A stretch of DNA of 22,728 nt, taken from NCBI GenBank assembly GCA_023421075.1, contig JAEZUM010000061.1, positions 1-22,728 on the forward strand. Direction: 5' to 3'. Positions 13,543 through 21,554 of the stretch are shown piece after piece. This DNA comes from Bacillota bacterium (GTDB lineage Bacteria; Bacillota; Clostridia; Lachnospirales; Lachnospiraceae). A program made the translations under genes and the position numbers. The notes below the pieces were generated by a model. It searched no databases. It saw nothing but the letters and a program-made list of their open reading frames with translations, and had not been told where the DNA came from. How positions within the stretch are numbered: the stretch's first letter is position 1; each line of letters begins with the position of its first letter.

Positions 13543-14826
13543 ATGATTATTCATGTCGTTCAAGCTGGTGATACCATTGAATCAATTGCCGAAAAATATA
13601 AGGTAACACCCGCTAAGCTTATGCGAGACAACGGCTTGTCTTTGCAAGACATTCTTGTCATCGGGCAAACCATTGTGATTGTCTATCCTGAGCAAGTATA
13701 TATTGTGAAGGAGGGAGATTCCTTAGCCGGTATTGCTTCCGAAAATGAGATAAGCTTGATGCAGTTATTACAGAATAACCCTTTTCTCTCTGATCGGGAA
13801 TATATCTATCCTGGAGACGAACTGGTTCTAAAATACAATAATAAGAAAGGAAGTATGGCAACCAACGGGTTTTGCAGCACCTATATCAATACAAACATAT
13901 TAATCAAGACATTGCCATATCTTACCTATCTTACAATATGGGGTAATTATATTACTGCGAGCGCTGATATCATCAGTGTAAATGACGAAGATTTGATTCG
14001 GATTGCAAAGGAATATGGATCTGCACCAATCATGCAAATTACCGCATATACTCCACAGGGAGAATTAAGTCAGGAAGCGGCTTATCGAATTATATATACA
14101 GAGGAACTACAGAATCGCTTTATTAACAACCTTCTAATCATACTCAACAAAAAGGGATATTATGGCGTTAATATCGCTTATCATTTTCTTACTGCTGAGA
14201 ATATCCCAGCCTATTCGGGCTTTACAGAGAAGATATCCTCTGCTTTAAAAACCGCCGGATATTATACTTTTATTACGATACCTCCAAGAGTAAGTCAAGT
14301 GAATAATGTACTGCTTTATGAAAAATTAGATTATTCTATGATCGCTGAGTATGCGGATGAAATGCTGCTAATGTCATTTTACTTTGGACATTCCTTTGTT
14401 CCCCCCATGCCGGTAATGTCGATAACGGCAACGAAGGATTTCCTTGATTATATTCGTACCATCATCTCAGCCCATAAATTAACACTTGGTATCTCTATTA
14501 TTGGTTATGACTGGAACCTACCCTATGTAGCCGGAGTAACAAAAGCTAATTCGTTAAGTATGACTTCTGCGATCCAATTAGCGGCAGAAGTTAATGTCGC
14601 AATCCAATTTGATGAAGTTTCACAGACTCCATTTTTTATGTACTCTGAAATGGTTGTCCCTCTTAACCACATTGTATGGTTTTCCGATGCCAGAAGTATG
14701 AACGGAATGACAGAACTAGTCACCTTATATGATCTCAAAGGGATTGGTGCCTGGAATATTATGTATTATAACAATCAGCTATGGTTAATCATCCATTCTC
14801 AGTATGACATTCTTAAGATTATATAA
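13543..14826 (+). CDS. LysM-LysM-GH18 spore-type protein with a degenerate active site
   Basis: The 427-aa protein has two N-terminal LysM peptidoglycan-binding modules (residues 2-47, HVVQAGDTIESIAEKY; residues 51-98, YIVKEGDSLAGIAS) and a GH18 domain of the YaaH/SleL type (about residues 105-420). Fold motifs are kept: GYYGVNI, GISIIGYDWNLPY, PFFMYSE, HIVWFSDARS and GIGAWN. The catalytic strand, normally NIDFE in this family, here reads NIAYH (residues 210-214), so the catalytic Asp and Glu are replaced by Ala and His. The later MTYEW-type motif is MSFYF (277-281). It is therefore probably a non-hydrolytic cell-wall or cortex-binding protein. It has no signal peptide, as is common for spore-coat proteins. 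AAGGA lies 4 nt before ATG. It converges on two Csp-like protease genes. Confidence 0.88.
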   Translation: MIIHVVQAGDTIESIAEKYKVTPAKLMRDNGLSLQDILVIGQTIVIVYPEQVYIVKEGDSLAGIASENEISLMQLLQNNPFLSDREYIYPGDELVLKYNNKKGSMATNGFCSTYINTNILIKTLPYLTYLTIWGNYITASADIISVNDEDLIRIAKEYGSAPIMQITAYTPQGELSQEAAYRIIYTEELQNRFINNLLIILNKKGYYGVNIAYHFLTAENIPAYSGFTEKISSALKTAGYYTFITIPPRVSQVNNVLLYEKLDYSMIAEYADEMLLMSFYFGHSFVPPMPVMSITATKDFLDYIRTIISAHKLTLGISIIGYDWNLPYVAGVTKANSLSMTSAIQLAAEVNVAIQFDEVSQTPFFMYSEMVVPLNHIVWFSDARSMNGMTELVTLYDLKGIGAWNIMYYNNQLWLIIHSQYDILKII

Positions 14827-14859
14827 TTTATAACTAATTCTATATCAGAATATGTTTTT

Positions 14860-14895
14860 AAAGGCATTTTTACACTTTCGTGTTAAAATGCCTTT
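14860..14895. terminator. Bidirectional hairpin between the GH18 and Csp-like genes
   Basis: AAAGGCATTTTTACAC (14860-14875) and GTGTTAAAATGCCTTT (14880-14895) form a 16-bp stem with one mismatch and a TTTC loop. It lies 34 nt after the GH18 stop and about 20 nt after the Csp-like stop. T tracts are short on both sides, so terminator strength is uncertain. Confidence 0.65.
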
Positions 14896-14913
14896 GTTGG
14901 TTCATTAATCCCC

Positions 14914-16623
14914 TCATATTTGGGTACGAAATATATTAAACGTATTATATACATCGATGATTCCATACCCCCAATCCGGGTTGGGATATTGTAATACATT
15001 ACTTCGTTGCGCACCACGGATAAGAAATTTCTTTAGACTAACCGTATCAACATCAGGATAATTATTGTCAATAACGCACCATTCCAGCAAAAGTGCATTG
15101 ATTCCGGCGGTATGCGCTGCTGCGGCACTGGTGCCGGTTATACTTGTAAATTCATGTTTCAATGTAGGGGCTTGTAAATTCACTCCCGGTGCAGCCAGAT
15201 CTGGATTGATAATATTCGAAGTGGAATAGCCTCTCCCGGAACCGTTATATAATATGCCGGAATCAGAATTATACGCTGTGATTGTAATCGGTATTTGACA
15301 GTTCCCGGGTGATGTAATTGTTGTAAATGGATTGGCATTGATAAAATAAGTCCCTTCAGATATAAGTCCATTCACCGGAAGCCACATATGAAAGGCTCCT
15401 TTGACATCACCCTTTCCATATACCCGAAAGTTCCATAATCCAGATGTCGGTTTATCAAACCGAAGAATGATTACCTGCTTTCCGGTAATTGCTTCGATAA
15501 GGACATAATTTATATAAATGGTGGTCGTATCAAATATAAATGTAATCATCTGAGTTTCGGTAAGTCTGGAAGCTCTTATCGGTATATATTCACCGGAAGG
15601 AGATAATATTCCCATCGTATAAATCATGGGAGGATCTCCCCATAACTCCATGGTAAATCCATATTCCTGCTCACCAATGTATAAATCAACCGATATAAAT
15701 CCAATCGTCGGATCGAGTTCACTGTAGAAATGTCGTTTTAAATTACCTTCATTTCCGGCTGCAACCGCTACTGCTACATTCGGTGTATCTCCAGCCAAAG
15801 AAACAGAAGTATTTAATAAACCATCACTGTTATGTGCTCCTAAGGAAGTACCTAAGCCGATACAAATCGATAATGGCTTATTTAAGATCCTGGATTTATA
15901 AAGAATATATTGTAACGCCCATATGATATCATTTTCCTGATAACAATTGAGGTTCTGGGGAATAAAATACAAGTTTTTCAGATTATTCTTCGCCTGCTTA
16001 AGCTTCACAATAATTAATTCAGCATCCGGTGCCACTCCGCTGAAATTGTTCTCCTTATTTTCTGAACCGGCGGCTATTCCTGCCAACATCGTTCCATGTC
16101 CATTTTCATCGATACTTGGAACAATCTGTAACGGATCTTGACTTCTTAACGCCTGATTGATCTGTTCCGCATCAAATTCCGTGCCATAAAATGAAGGTAA
16201 GAGTGCCACCGGATTATTGTTACTATCTATGGTTTGGTCCCATATCGCCAGGATTTTTGATGTTCCGTCTTCCTTTCGAAAAACCGGATTTGTGTAATCT
16301 ATCCCGGTATCCATTATCCCAATAACAACACCTTTTCCACGAAGGTTTAGCTTACTGAAATTACGCAATCGATATACACCGGATTGATTCAGACTCTGCT
16401 CATCGGTCAGGGCATAATAATTCGGTATTGCGTGATATCCAAACTCCTCTAGTTTCTTCGAGCTCACCTCAGCAATTGGTATGTAGATAACAGCATAGGC
16501 TTCGTTCATAATATGTACGGAATAGTTTTCATATTTTTTTAAGACATTCAAATTATTATTATATCTGATAACGATGTCCATATAATCATCGCTGACTATC
16601 TTATACTTTTCATCCTGATTCAT
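14914..16623 (-). CDS. Csp-like subtilisin (S8) protease, copy 1
   Basis: The 569-aa S8-family peptidase resembles clostridial germination proteases CspA/B/C in length and layout. Residues 1 to about 90 form a propeptide-like region (YAVIYIPIAEVSSKKLEEFGY) with no signal peptide. The triad is complete: Asp105 in IMDTGIDY, His176 in NGHGTMLAG and Ser499 in GTSAAAAH, with oxyanion Asn291 in AGNEGN. A long insert between Asn291 and Ser499 (GFTMELWGDPPM to FHMWLPVNG) matches the jelly-roll domain of CspB. In Clostridium perfringens, Csp proteases activate the cortex hydrolase SleC during germination; here the substrate is unknown and no sleC is nearby. GGAGG lies about 11 nt before ATG. It follows copy 2 after 52 nt, probably in one transcript. 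Confidence 0.88.
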   Translation of the reverse strand: MNQDEKYKIVSDDYMDIVIRYNNNLNVLKKYENYSVHIMNEAYAVIYIPIAEVSSKKLEEFGYHAIPNYYALTDEQSLNQSGVYRLRNFSKLNLRGKGVVIGIMDTGIDYTNPVFRKEDGTSKILAIWDQTIDSNNNPVALLPSFYGTEFDAEQINQALRSQDPLQIVPSIDENGHGTMLAGIAAGSENKENNFSGVAPDAELIIVKLKQAKNNLKNLYFIPQNLNCYQENDIIWALQYILYKSRILNKPLSICIGLGTSLGAHNSDGLLNTSVSLAGDTPNVAVAVAAGNEGNLKRHFYSELDPTIGFISVDLYIGEQEYGFTMELWGDPPMIYTMGILSPSGEYIPIRASRLTETQMITFIFDTTTIYINYVLIEAITGKQVIILRFDKPTSGLWNFRVYGKGDVKGAFHMWLPVNGLISEGTYFINANPFTTITSPGNCQIPITITAYNSDSGILYNGSGRGYSTSNIINPDLAAPGVNLQAPTLKHEFTSITGTSAAAAHTAGINALLLEWCVIDNNYPDVDTVSLKKFLIRGAQRSNVLQYPNPDWGYGIIDVYNTFNIFRTQI

Positions 16624-16675
16624 TTCGAAGCATCCCTCCAGCGACCGGTTGCTGATTCATTATATTCAATGCTTC

Positions 16676-18364
16676 TCATCTTATCCTATCAAAAACACTA
16701 TAAGCGTCTAATATTCCATAACCCCAGTCTTTATTCGGATAGGAAAGGTCTGTGTTTCTACGTGCTCCGCGTATCATGAATATCTTAATATCCTGTGTAC
16801 TCATATAGGGATAATTCCCCTTAATAATCCCCCATTCAAACAGCATAGCCGCAACACCTGCCGCATGAGCAGCTGCTGCACTGGTGCCGGTAATACGGAC
16901 GAAACCATGTTCCAGATTAGGACTTAATATATCAACTCCAGGCGCAGCAATATCCGGCTTAATCATGTCGATACGGGTATACCCTTTTCCCGCATTGCTG
17001 TATAGTGAATCGTCCTCCGTGTTATATGCTGTGACAGTGACAGGTATGATCGCACAGGATAGGGATAATAAGGTTGTAGCCGGATCAGAACGGATAAAAT
17101 AGGTATCCGATGCAACAAAATTGTTCATAGGCAGCCATATATGAAAATTCATTGGATAGACGCCTCTCCCATAAACGTTAAACTTCCATATCCCTTCACT
17201 GGGTTTTGTAAATCGAAAACGGAACAACTGATCTCCATTCTGAGAATCAATGATCTGATATTGAATAAATATTGTTGTTGCTTCAAAGATAAAGCTTATC
17301 GACAGTGTCTCTTTTAACCTGACATTAACCTTAGGAATATATTCCCCCGACGGTGATACAATATCAATGGTAAATGTATTGGGAGATGTACCCCATAATT
17401 CCATCGTAAATCCTTGTTCCCCGGGTCCGACATTTAACTCAACGGTATCATATCCCTTAGCTTTCTCAATCACTCCATAAAAATGTCTTCGTGCATTGCC
17501 CTCATTCCCTGCAGGTATAAATACGGATAGCCCCGGATACCCGGACTGCAAAGAAAGCCAGCTGCTTATAATATCTTTTCCATCACGGGCATATTGTGAT
17601 GTATCACAAGACATACAAATTACGATTGGTTGATTTACTCTACGAGAATAATTTAGCAGATATTGAACCCCAAATAGCAGATCGTTTTCCTGATAACAAA
17701 CCACATCCTCCGGAACCTGAAAATAAGTCCTCAAATATGGCTTTGCATATTTCATCTTTACAACGATGATATCCGCCTCGGGTGCCACTCCGTAAAACCC
17801 TTGCTCCGGCACTTCATTACCGGCAGCGATCCCGGCAATCATAGTTCCATGACCAATCTCATCCCTTGTTGGAACGATTTGAAATGGATCTTTGTTTCTT
17901 AATGCTTCATTGATCTGCTCCCTGCTATACTCCGTGCCATAAGCTATTCCCGCCTGATCCCGTTCACTTCTGATTGTCTGATCCCAAATTGCTGCCACTC
18001 TAGAGGTTTGATCTGCATTTTGAAAAATCGGATTGGTATAATCAATTCCGGAATCCACGATGCCTATCAGAACACCTTTTCCCCGAAAATCAAAATTCGG
18101 TATATTACGGAGTCGCTTTATACCGGAAGCTTCAATCGTTGATACATTCGTCATTCCAAATAAAGCCGGAACTGAATAGCCTGTCTTCGTCAGCACATCC
18201 TCTGTCATAATACTGACGGGAAGGTATGCTACAGCAAGAAAGAAATTAATTACTTGAATACCGCTATCCTCGATTTCCTCTAAGATGCCTAGTATTCCAT
18301 AATATTCGATAAAGAAATCTGCATACTCATTACTATAAATCTTTTCTATATCATTGGATGGCAT
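16676..18364 (-). CDS. Csp-like subtilisin (S8) protease, copy 2
   Basis: It is a close homologue of the next gene downstream, with the same architecture: propeptide-like N-terminus, S8 core, jelly-roll-type insert and C-terminal core. Counting from the chosen start, the triad is Asp104 (IVDSGIDY), His172 (IGHGTMIAG) and Ser495 (GTSAAAAH), with Asn287 in AGNEGN, so it too looks active. The longest frame begins with TTG at 18406, but nothing like a ribosome-binding site precedes it. ATG at 18364, after AAGTGAT, aligns with the start of copy 1 (KI-S-Y-D pattern in both), giving 562 aa. It is first in the probable two-gene operon. A germination or sporulation role is inferred from family and neighbourhood. 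Some S8 proteins of this type may have other substrates. Confidence 0.86.
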   Translation of the reverse strand: MPSNDIEKIYSNEYADFFIEYYGILGILEEIEDSGIQVINFFLAVAYLPVSIMTEDVLTKTGYSVPALFGMTNVSTIEASGIKRLRNIPNFDFRGKGVLIGIVDSGIDYTNPIFQNADQTSRVAAIWDQTIRSERDQAGIAYGTEYSREQINEALRNKDPFQIVPTRDEIGHGTMIAGIAAGNEVPEQGFYGVAPEADIIVVKMKYAKPYLRTYFQVPEDVVCYQENDLLFGVQYLLNYSRRVNQPIVICMSCDTSQYARDGKDIISSWLSLQSGYPGLSVFIPAGNEGNARRHFYGVIEKAKGYDTVELNVGPGEQGFTMELWGTSPNTFTIDIVSPSGEYIPKVNVRLKETLSISFIFEATTIFIQYQIIDSQNGDQLFRFRFTKPSEGIWKFNVYGRGVYPMNFHIWLPMNNFVASDTYFIRSDPATTLLSLSCAIIPVTVTAYNTEDDSLYSNAGKGYTRIDMIKPDIAAPGVDILSPNLEHGFVRITGTSAAAAHAAGVAAMLFEWGIIKGNYPYMSTQDIKIFMIRGARRNTDLSYPNKDWGYGILDAYSVFDRIR

Positions 18365-18460
18365 AGAATCACTTTTTAATTTGTTTACTCTATTATATTC
18401 AGACAAGAGAGTGATTTACTCTTGTGTAAAGGAAATTATTCTTGATTTTTCATGATCAGC

Positions 18461-18485
18461 TGCCGGAATAATAAGTTATCCGGCA
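18461..18485. other. Short hairpin upstream of copy 2
   Basis: TGCCGGA (18461-18467) and TCCGGCA (18479-18485) are perfectly complementary around an AT-rich loop. It lies between the Csp-like operon start and the end of the ABC transporter operon. No T tract follows on the plus strand and only a short T-poor stretch on the minus strand. Its function is not clear. Confidence 0.4.
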
Positions 18486-18559
18486 TCACAGCCATTCATC
18501 TCTTCATATTCTCTTTATTCGGTTAATCTATCAGAATAGGCGTTCCGTTATTTCATCCT

Positions 18560-18594
18560 AAAAAAAGGTTATCTATCCTTCGATAGATAACCTT
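18560..18594 (-). terminator. Intrinsic terminator of the amino-acid ABC operon
   Basis: On the minus strand a perfect 13-bp stem (AAGGTTATCTATC with GATAGATAACCTT, GAAG loop) is followed by a run of T residues. It lies 14 nt after the ATPase stop codon and is a strong Rho-independent terminator. Confidence 0.95.
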
Positions 18595-18607
18595 AATGAA
18601 ATATAAA

Positions 18608-19330
18608 CTACAATATTTTTGATAAAAACTCCTGTAATCTCGGATGGGTCGGATGATCAAAGAATTTATCGGGTGTATTCTGCTCTACAATCTTTCCTTC
18701 GTCCATAAAAAGGATTCGGGTTGCTACCTTCTTCGCGAAGCGCATCTCGTGAGTTACTACAACCATGGTCATTCCTTCATCTGCTAATTGTGCCATAAGG
18801 TCAAGAACCTCGCCAACCATTTCGGGATCAAGTGCAGAGGTAGGCTCATCAAAGAGCATTACATCCGGGTTCATTGCTAATGCTCGTACAATAGCGATGC
18901 GCTGCTTCTGTCCTCCGGATAGCTGGTTGGGATAAGCCGTTGCTTTCTCCGTCAGACCAATTCGTTGCAATAATTCATAAGCTTTCGCTTCAGCCTGGTC
19001 CTTGGTCATAAGGCCATGCTGAACCGGTGCCAATGTAATGTTCTCTAAAACAGAAAGGTGGGGGAATAGATTAAACTGTTGAAATACCATACCCATTTTG
19101 CATCGTATCTTATTAATATCCGCCTTCTTATCTGTAATATTAATTCCTTCAAACCAGATCTCGCCTCCGGTAGGAACCTCCAGAAGATTAAGACAACGTA
19201 AAAAGGTTGACTTTCCGGATCCGGAAGGTCCAATTACTACTACCTTTTCACCCTTTTGAATCGTTTCATCGATTCCGTTTAACACCTGTTGTTGTCCGAA
19301 TGCCTTTTGCAAATTTTTAGTGACGATCAC
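18608..19330 (-). CDS. Polar amino-acid ABC transporter ATP-binding protein (GlnQ-like)
   Basis: This cytoplasmic ATPase powers import with the permease and lipoprotein encoded just upstream. The 240-aa protein has Walker A GPSGSGKST, the Q-loop region MGMVFQQFNLFPHLSVLENI, ABC signature LSGGQKQRIAIVRALAMNPD, Walker B VMLFDEPTSALDPEM and H-loop VVVTHEM. All are standard for the polar amino-acid (GlnQ/HisP) class. GTG at 19330 is chosen because AAAGGAGG lies 10 nt upstream, whereas the ATG of the longest frame (19351) lies before that site. The gene overlaps the permease end by 14 nt, so translation is probably coupled. The substrate (glutamine, cystine, arginine or another) cannot be fixed from sequence. 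Confidence 0.95.
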   Translation of the reverse strand: MIVTKNLQKAFGQQQVLNGIDETIQKGEKVVVIGPSGSGKSTFLRCLNLLEVPTGGEIWFEGINITDKKADINKIRCKMGMVFQQFNLFPHLSVLENITLAPVQHGLMTKDQAEAKAYELLQRIGLTEKATAYPNQLSGGQKQRIAIVRALAMNPDVMLFDEPTSALDPEMVGEVLDLMAQLADEGMTMVVVTHEMRFAKKVATRILFMDEGKIVEQNTPDKFFDHPTHPRLQEFLSKIL

Positions 19331-20009
19331 CCTTAGCCAACCTCCTTTCAAAGATACTAAGCAGCTTTGTCAATCCCATTACAAGAACAAGATAGCACGC
19401 TGCTGCGATAATAAGCGGCGGTAGAATAACCCAGGTTCTTGAACCTACATATTGAGCTGCTTTTGTTAAATCCGTTACCGCAATAACACCTGCAACAGAG
19501 GTCTCCTTGATTAATACGATAAACTCGTTACCTAGTGCAGGCAGAATATTACGAATAGCCTGAGGTAATATAATCAATTTCATAGTCTGAAGATAATTCA
19601 GTCCTAAGGATCTTCCAGCTTCCATCTGTCCACGATCGATGGACTCAATGCCTGCGCGAATAATCTCTGCTACATAGGCACCTGAGTTAATGCCGAAGCA
19701 AACCGCTCCGACCAACAATTCATTCGTGTTACGAGATGTGAAAATTAAATTATAAATAATCAATAGCTGCACCATCAAAGGTGTTCCGCGAATAATATTG
19801 ATATAAATATTACATATTGCTACTAACCATCGCATCTTAGAATTCATGGCAGTAACCTTAACGATTGCTACCAGCACACCAATGGCGATACCTAATAAAA
19901 TTGCAAAGAAGGATATCAAAAGTGTTATCTTTAAGCCTTCCAAGTAAGCCAGATATCGCTGATCCGGAATAATTGCATTATAAAAGTCATCACGTAATCT
20001 CTCTAACAA
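19317..20009 (-). CDS. Polar amino-acid ABC transporter permease
   Basis: The integral-membrane subunit has about five hydrophobic helices, beginning YLEGLKITLLISFFAILLGI. The HisM/GlnP-type signature is present, with IIRGTPLMVQLLIIYN and the EAA loop EAGRSLGLNYLQTMKLIILPQ that docks on the ATPase. TTG at 20009 is chosen as the start because AGGAGG lies 7 nt upstream, giving a 230-aa protein of the usual family length. An ATG-started frame from 20069 would add about 20 residues and place that site inside the gene. It sits between the binding-protein and ATPase genes, overlapping the latter, with a hairpin in the 179-bp gap from the binding-protein gene. Confidence 0.93.
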   Translation of the reverse strand: MLERLRDDFYNAIIPDQRYLAYLEGLKITLLISFFAILLGIAIGVLVAIVKVTAMNSKMRWLVAICNIYINIIRGTPLMVQLLIIYNLIFTSRNTNELLVGAVCFGINSGAYVAEIIRAGIESIDRGQMEAGRSLGLNYLQTMKLIILPQAIRNILPALGNEFIVLIKETSVAGVIAVTDLTKAAQYVGSRTWVILPPLIIAAACYLVLVMGLTKLLSIFERRLAKGDRH

Positions 20010-20120
20010 TTTCCTACCTCCTATCGAATCATATATTAAAACCATCTTACCCAAAATCATTCGTTGCACTATACCTGTCTGATTCGTTTTGCATATAATA
20101 ACCGTATTCTACCAGATATA

Positions 20121-20157
20121 AAAACAAAGATAGAGGCTGTTGATATTGATAACAGCC
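20121..20157 (-). terminator. Probable partial terminator after the binding-protein gene
   Basis: On the minus strand GGCTGTT and AACAGCC pair around a 9-nt loop, then TCTATCTTTGTTTTT follows. It lies about 30 nt after the binding-protein stop and before the permease. Such hairpins often leave more binding-protein mRNA than transporter mRNA; that effect is inferred here. Confidence 0.62.
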
Positions 20158-20188
20158 CCCGGGTACTCAGTGAGAATTCAAGTCCAAA

Positions 20189-20932
20189 TTACTTATTTGT
20201 ATGATTAGCCGTAAATTCTTCAATCTTACCATTATCCTTTAAATCCTGGATTACCTTGTTGATATCCTCCAGTAATTCTGCATTGCCTTTCTTTACTGCA
20301 ATTGCATACTTATCCTGGAATAATGCTCCGTCAAGGATTGATAATTCTGGATTAGCAGCTACTAATTCCTCTGCCGGGAACTGATCCATAACGATGCAAT
20401 CGATTTTATTATTCTTGAGGTCTTCTGCTGCCTGTGCAAACTTAGTATAGCGCTTTACTTCCTTTGCTGCGAGACCGGAAACATAAAAATCGGCGATATT
20501 GCCCTGCTGAACACCAACTACCTTATCGGTCAAATCATCATCCGATACCGCACTAACTGCAGGTGTTGCATTATTTACAACCACTACTTCCGTTGAATCA
20601 ACGTAATCAATTGAGAAGTCCATAACCTGCTTACGCTCATCATTAACAGATACGCCGGCAGCAACAAAGTCTACCGTACCATTCTGTACCGCAAGCAGAG
20701 CGCCATCAAAATCCATGTTCTTGATCTCAAGCTTCTTGCCCATGGAATCTGCGATTGCCTGTGCTATATCCATATCCACACCTACAACCTTATCACCTTC
20801 CATATATTCGTATGGAGCAAATCCAGCCTCGGTTCCAACGATGAGGGTATCATTTTCCTTCTTACCACAGCCCGCAAACATAGTTACGGTCAGTGTTGTA
20901 ATAGCAATCAAGCTAATAATTTTCTTTTTCAT
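20189..20932 (-). CDS. Amino-acid ABC transporter substrate-binding lipoprotein
   Basis: The 247-aa protein has a lipoprotein signal peptide (MKKKIISLIAITTLTVTMFAG is described by its parts: KKK, a hydrophobic stretch and the lipobox FAGC with Cys22), so it is anchored outside the membrane. The mature part is a family-3 solute-binding domain: LIVGTEAGFAPYEYMEGDK, VGVDMDIAQAIADSMGKK, DFVAAGVSVNDERKQVMDFS and VGVQQGN. These residues surround an amino-acid ligand, but the substrate is not clear. ATG at 20932 follows AAAGGGAGATATCGT, and this ribosome-binding site belongs to an unusual repeated leader. It is the first gene of the ABC operon, after cheW. Confidence 0.94.
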   Translation of the reverse strand: MKKKIISLIAITTLTVTMFAGCGKKENDTLIVGTEAGFAPYEYMEGDKVVGVDMDIAQAIADSMGKKLEIKNMDFDGALLAVQNGTVDFVAAGVSVNDERKQVMDFSIDYVDSTEVVVVNNATPAVSAVSDDDLTDKVVGVQQGNIADFYVSGLAAKEVKRYTKFAQAAEDLKNNKIDCIVMDQFPAEELVAANPELSILDGALFQDKYAIAVKKGNAELLEDINKVIQDLKDNGKIEEFTANHTNK

Positions 20933-20935
20933 ACG

Positions 20936-21062
20936 ATATCTCCCTTTCTATTTAAGGGAGATATTGATCTCCCCTTTCTTTTTTAAGGGAGAAATTATTC
21001 TCCCTTACTTAACGAAAGAATTGCTCTTTCATTCATTTTTTAAGGGAGAATCCTCTCCCTTA
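20936..21062 (-). promoter_or_regulatory. Leader with alternating GGGAGA/TCTCCC segments and a hideable ribosome-binding site
   Basis: The mRNA reads TAAGGGAGA/TCTCCCTTA (21062-21041, 9-bp stem), a GAAAGA/TCTTTC stem (21030-21014), another TAAGGGAGA/TCTCCCTTA (21007-20984) and GGGAGAT/ATCTCCC (20973-20956). It ends at the ribosome-binding site itself. The last ATATCTCCCTT (20964-20954) is perfectly complementary over 11 bp to AAGGGAGATAT (20946-20936), which includes that site. Pairing of the last segment with its upstream or downstream partner is mutually exclusive. The stems are followed by A runs, not T runs, so they are not terminators. Regulation is inferred. Confidence 0.65.
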
Positions 21063-21081
21063 TTATCTGTTTGGTACATCA

Positions 21082-21540
21082 TTATTTATTGATGACTGCT
21101 TTAATCTTATTTTGTTCTTCTTCCGATAAAATACCATCGTGATCCAGAATTACAATCAATCGATCATCAATATTTGTTACAAGCTTCATATATGAGGTGT
21201 CTTTACTTTTTATAACAGAAGGAACTTCAAAAATCTGATCCTCTTCGAATTGAACGATTTCCGACATTTTATCGACTTCATAAGCAATTTGAATTCCATT
21301 TGAGGTTGTGATAATAAATCTGGTATCATCACTCGGCTCGGTGTCTTCTAAACCGAATTTTCTTCTGAGACTATAAACCGGGATTACATCGCCTCTAAGC
21401 TTGATAATACCTTTCAGATTATTTGGTAAGCTAGCCACCGGTTCGATATTCATGAACTTCTCGATGATATTAACCTCCATAATATCCATTCCGTACTCTT
21501 TGTCTCCAAGCATGAATACAGCCTGCTTTGTGCTTTGCAT
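21082..21540 (-). CDS. cheW: CheW-like chemotaxis coupling protein
   Basis: The 152-aa protein is a single CheW domain, the adaptor that links chemoreceptors to the kinase CheA. Visible family features are QAVFMLGDKEYGMDIMEVN, the conserved SLPNNLKGIIKLRGDVIPVYSLR (read across residues 37-60) and TTSNGIQIAYEVDKMSEIV. The start at 21540 is set by AGGAGG 7 nt upstream; a longer frame from 21591 overlaps the end of prfB. No other chemotaxis gene is nearby, so it may serve a stand-alone receptor-coupling role. It follows prfB by 14 nt and is probably co-transcribed with it. Confidence 0.9.
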   Translation of the reverse strand: MQSTKQAVFMLGDKEYGMDIMEVNIIEKFMNIEPVASLPNNLKGIIKLRGDVIPVYSLRRKFGLEDTEPSDDTRFIITTSNGIQIAYEVDKMSEIVQFEEDQIFEVPSVIKSKDTSYMKLVTNIDDRLIVILDHDGILSEEEQNKIKAVINK

Positions 21541-21554
21541 AAGTACCCCTCCTT

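Noticed and set aside
20936..21062. CRISPR-like or terminator array upstream of the ABC binding-protein gene
   Set aside because: Units are unequal in spacing, there are no spacer-repeat units, and stems are followed by A runs on the transcribed strand, so neither CRISPR nor Rho-independent terminators fit.
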